DNA from: an uncultured Caulobacteraceae bacterium
GTDB taxonomy: Bacteria > Pseudomonadota > Alphaproteobacteria > Caulobacterales > Caulobacteraceae
Assembly: GCA_937910255.1 (NCBI GenBank)
Contig: CALEOQ010000199.1
Span: 1 to 5,381 of the forward strand
Length of the DNA stretch: 5,381 nt
Reading direction: 5' to 3'
Positions 4,685 through 5,381 of this stretch are shown one piece after another (the first letter of the stretch is position 1; every line of letters begins with the position of its first letter). Below the pieces are notes generated by a model that worked only from the letters and a program-made list of their open reading frames with translations, made no database searches and was not told the DNA's origin. A program made the position numbers and the translations under genes.

Positions 4685-5381
4685 TTGAGCGACACCGACA
4701 CGACCGCCCCTGATGACACGCCGGAGCCGGAGGTTGCTGAGCCTGAGGTTCCGCAGCCGCAGGCCTCTGAGGAGTCCGCACCGCCTCGCCACGGCCGGTT
4801 CGGCCGGATCGTGCGCGGCCTTCTGGTCCTGGCCCTGATGATCGGGTTTGTCGGGCCGGTGCTGACCGTGGCCGTCTACCGGTTCGTGCCGCCGCCGATC
4901 ACCATCCTGATGGTCCAGCGTCTCTTGGAAGGCCAGGGGTTCAGCCGCAGCTGGCGAGGGCTGGGCGACATCTCCCCCAACCTGGTCCGCTCGGCGATCG
5001 CCGCCGAGGACGCCAACTTCTGCAGCCACCACGGCTTTGACCTCGAGGCGATCCGCAAGGCCTTGGCGCACAACGAATCCTCCGATCGCGTGCGGGGCGG
5101 CTCCACCATCAGCCAGCAGACGGCCAAGAACATCTTCCTGTGGCCCGACCGCTCCTATGTGCGCAAAGGACTGGAGGCCTATTTCACCGTCCTGATCGAG
5201 GTGATGTGGGGCAAGCCGCGGATCATGGAGGTCTATCCCATCTCCTGCGTGTTAGTCCCCGGCCCCTATGTCGCCCCGCCTGCAGCCCGATCTATACTCT
5301 GCTTCTTGCCGCCCGCACCCTTCCACGCCCCGGCCGGTCTACCGGCCACTCTGCGCTGCACCCCCCTTCCCTCCAGCAGCC
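4685..5381 (+). CDS. mtgA: Monofunctional biosynthetic peptidoglycan transglycosylase (partial, runs off the right edge)
   Basis: MtgA (glycosyltransferase family 51) polymerises lipid II into glycan strands on the periplasmic face of the inner membrane. From the TTG at 4685 the frame gives an acidic, Pro-rich cytoplasmic tail (1-44, with PEPEVAEPEVPQPQ), one membrane anchor (about 45-65) and the GT51 domain. The catalytic motif is EDANFCSHHGF (108-118) with E108 as the general base; RGGSTISQQTAKN (137-149) is the second conserved block, and GKPRIMEVY (176-184) the third. The absence of a transpeptidase cannot be tested because the gene is cut, but the short N-terminus and family sequence favour MtgA over a bifunctional PBP1. 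After 5236 the bases are unreliable; the translation still matches the expected family reading only in patches. The N-terminal extension is longer than in E. coli MtgA. An alternative start inside the acidic tail is not excluded. Confidence 0.87.
   Translation, partial: MSDTDTTAPDDTPEPEVAEPEVPQPQASEESAPPRHGRFGRIVRGLLVLALMIGFVGPVLTVAVYRFVPPPITILMVQRLLEGQGFSRSWRGLGDISPNLVRSAIAAEDANFCSHHGFDLEAIRKALAHNESSDRVRGGSTISQQTAKNIFLWPDRSYVRKGLEAYFTVLIEVMWGKPRIMEVYPISCVLVPGPYVAPPAARSILCFLPPAPFHAPAGLPATLRCTPLPSSS
5237..5381 (+). other. Low-quality, C-rich contig end within mtgA
   Basis: Clean family sequence stops after MEVY. GT51 proteins continue with a reading like LNSIEWGPGVYGAEAAARSYF; here the same frame gives PISCVLVPGPYVAPPAARSI, keeping S, PG, Y, A, AAR and S in register but losing the invariant residues between them. 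The stretch is unusually rich in C and T and ends in C-runs. This is best explained as an error-filled read tail rather than real divergence. Confidence 0.8.

Noticed and set aside
5237..5381. Novel C-terminal domain of the transglycosylase
   Set aside because: The partial in-register match to the usual GT51 reading and the C-rich bias at the contig edge point to base-call errors, not a new domain.

Overview
The window is a high-GC stretch of about 5.4 kb that looks like a complete short assembly contig. It comes from an alphaproteobacterium, most likely Caulobacterales (Caulobacter, Phenylobacterium or Brevundimonas type). That placement is an inference from the GC-rich codon use, the ExbD sequence, a Zur-type operator of the alphaproteobacterial form and a promoter close to the Caulobacter sigma-73 consensus. 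No rRNA, tRNA, mobile element or CRISPR array is visible.

Both ends are compromised. Bases 79-136 are a degraded copy of the Illumina P5/TruSeq universal adapter, and 1-78 look like read-through noise beyond it, so genomic sequence starts at about 137. At the other end, sequence after about 5236 stops looking like clean coding DNA and becomes C-rich, although it still follows the expected reading of mtgA. In the direction of the read, errors at both ends run towards C, as expected for low-quality read tails kept by the assembler.

Region by region: 137-835 (minus) is a CDF metal transporter of the DmeF type, cut at its C-terminal end by the adapter. 836-967 is a divergent regulatory region with a perfect 6-3-6 palindrome of Zur-box type. 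968-2041 (plus) is a COG0523/CobW-family GTPase metallochaperone with a CxCC site and a large His-rich insertion. 2069-2096 is a strong hairpin terminator, best suited to the exbD gene at 2142-2576 (minus). 2794-3762 (plus) is a cytoplasmic WD40 beta-propeller protein. 3778-3846 is an inverted repeat built from 9-base units between convergent genes. 3875-4543 (minus) is an FMN nitroreductase. 4685 to the right edge (plus) is the N-terminal part of mtgA, a monofunctional peptidoglycan transglycosylase, starting at TTG.

The coherent theme is metal homeostasis. The transporter and the GTPase are divergent and share one Zur-like operator, which overlaps the best candidate promoter of the transporter. 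ExbD (energy transfer to TonB receptors) and the WD40 protein sit next to them and may belong to the same physiology, but no second Zur-like site was seen near them. The nitroreductase and mtgA look like ordinary unrelated neighbours. No wholly new system is evident; the most useful observations are the shared operator, the GTPase/WD40 neighbourhood and the end artefacts.
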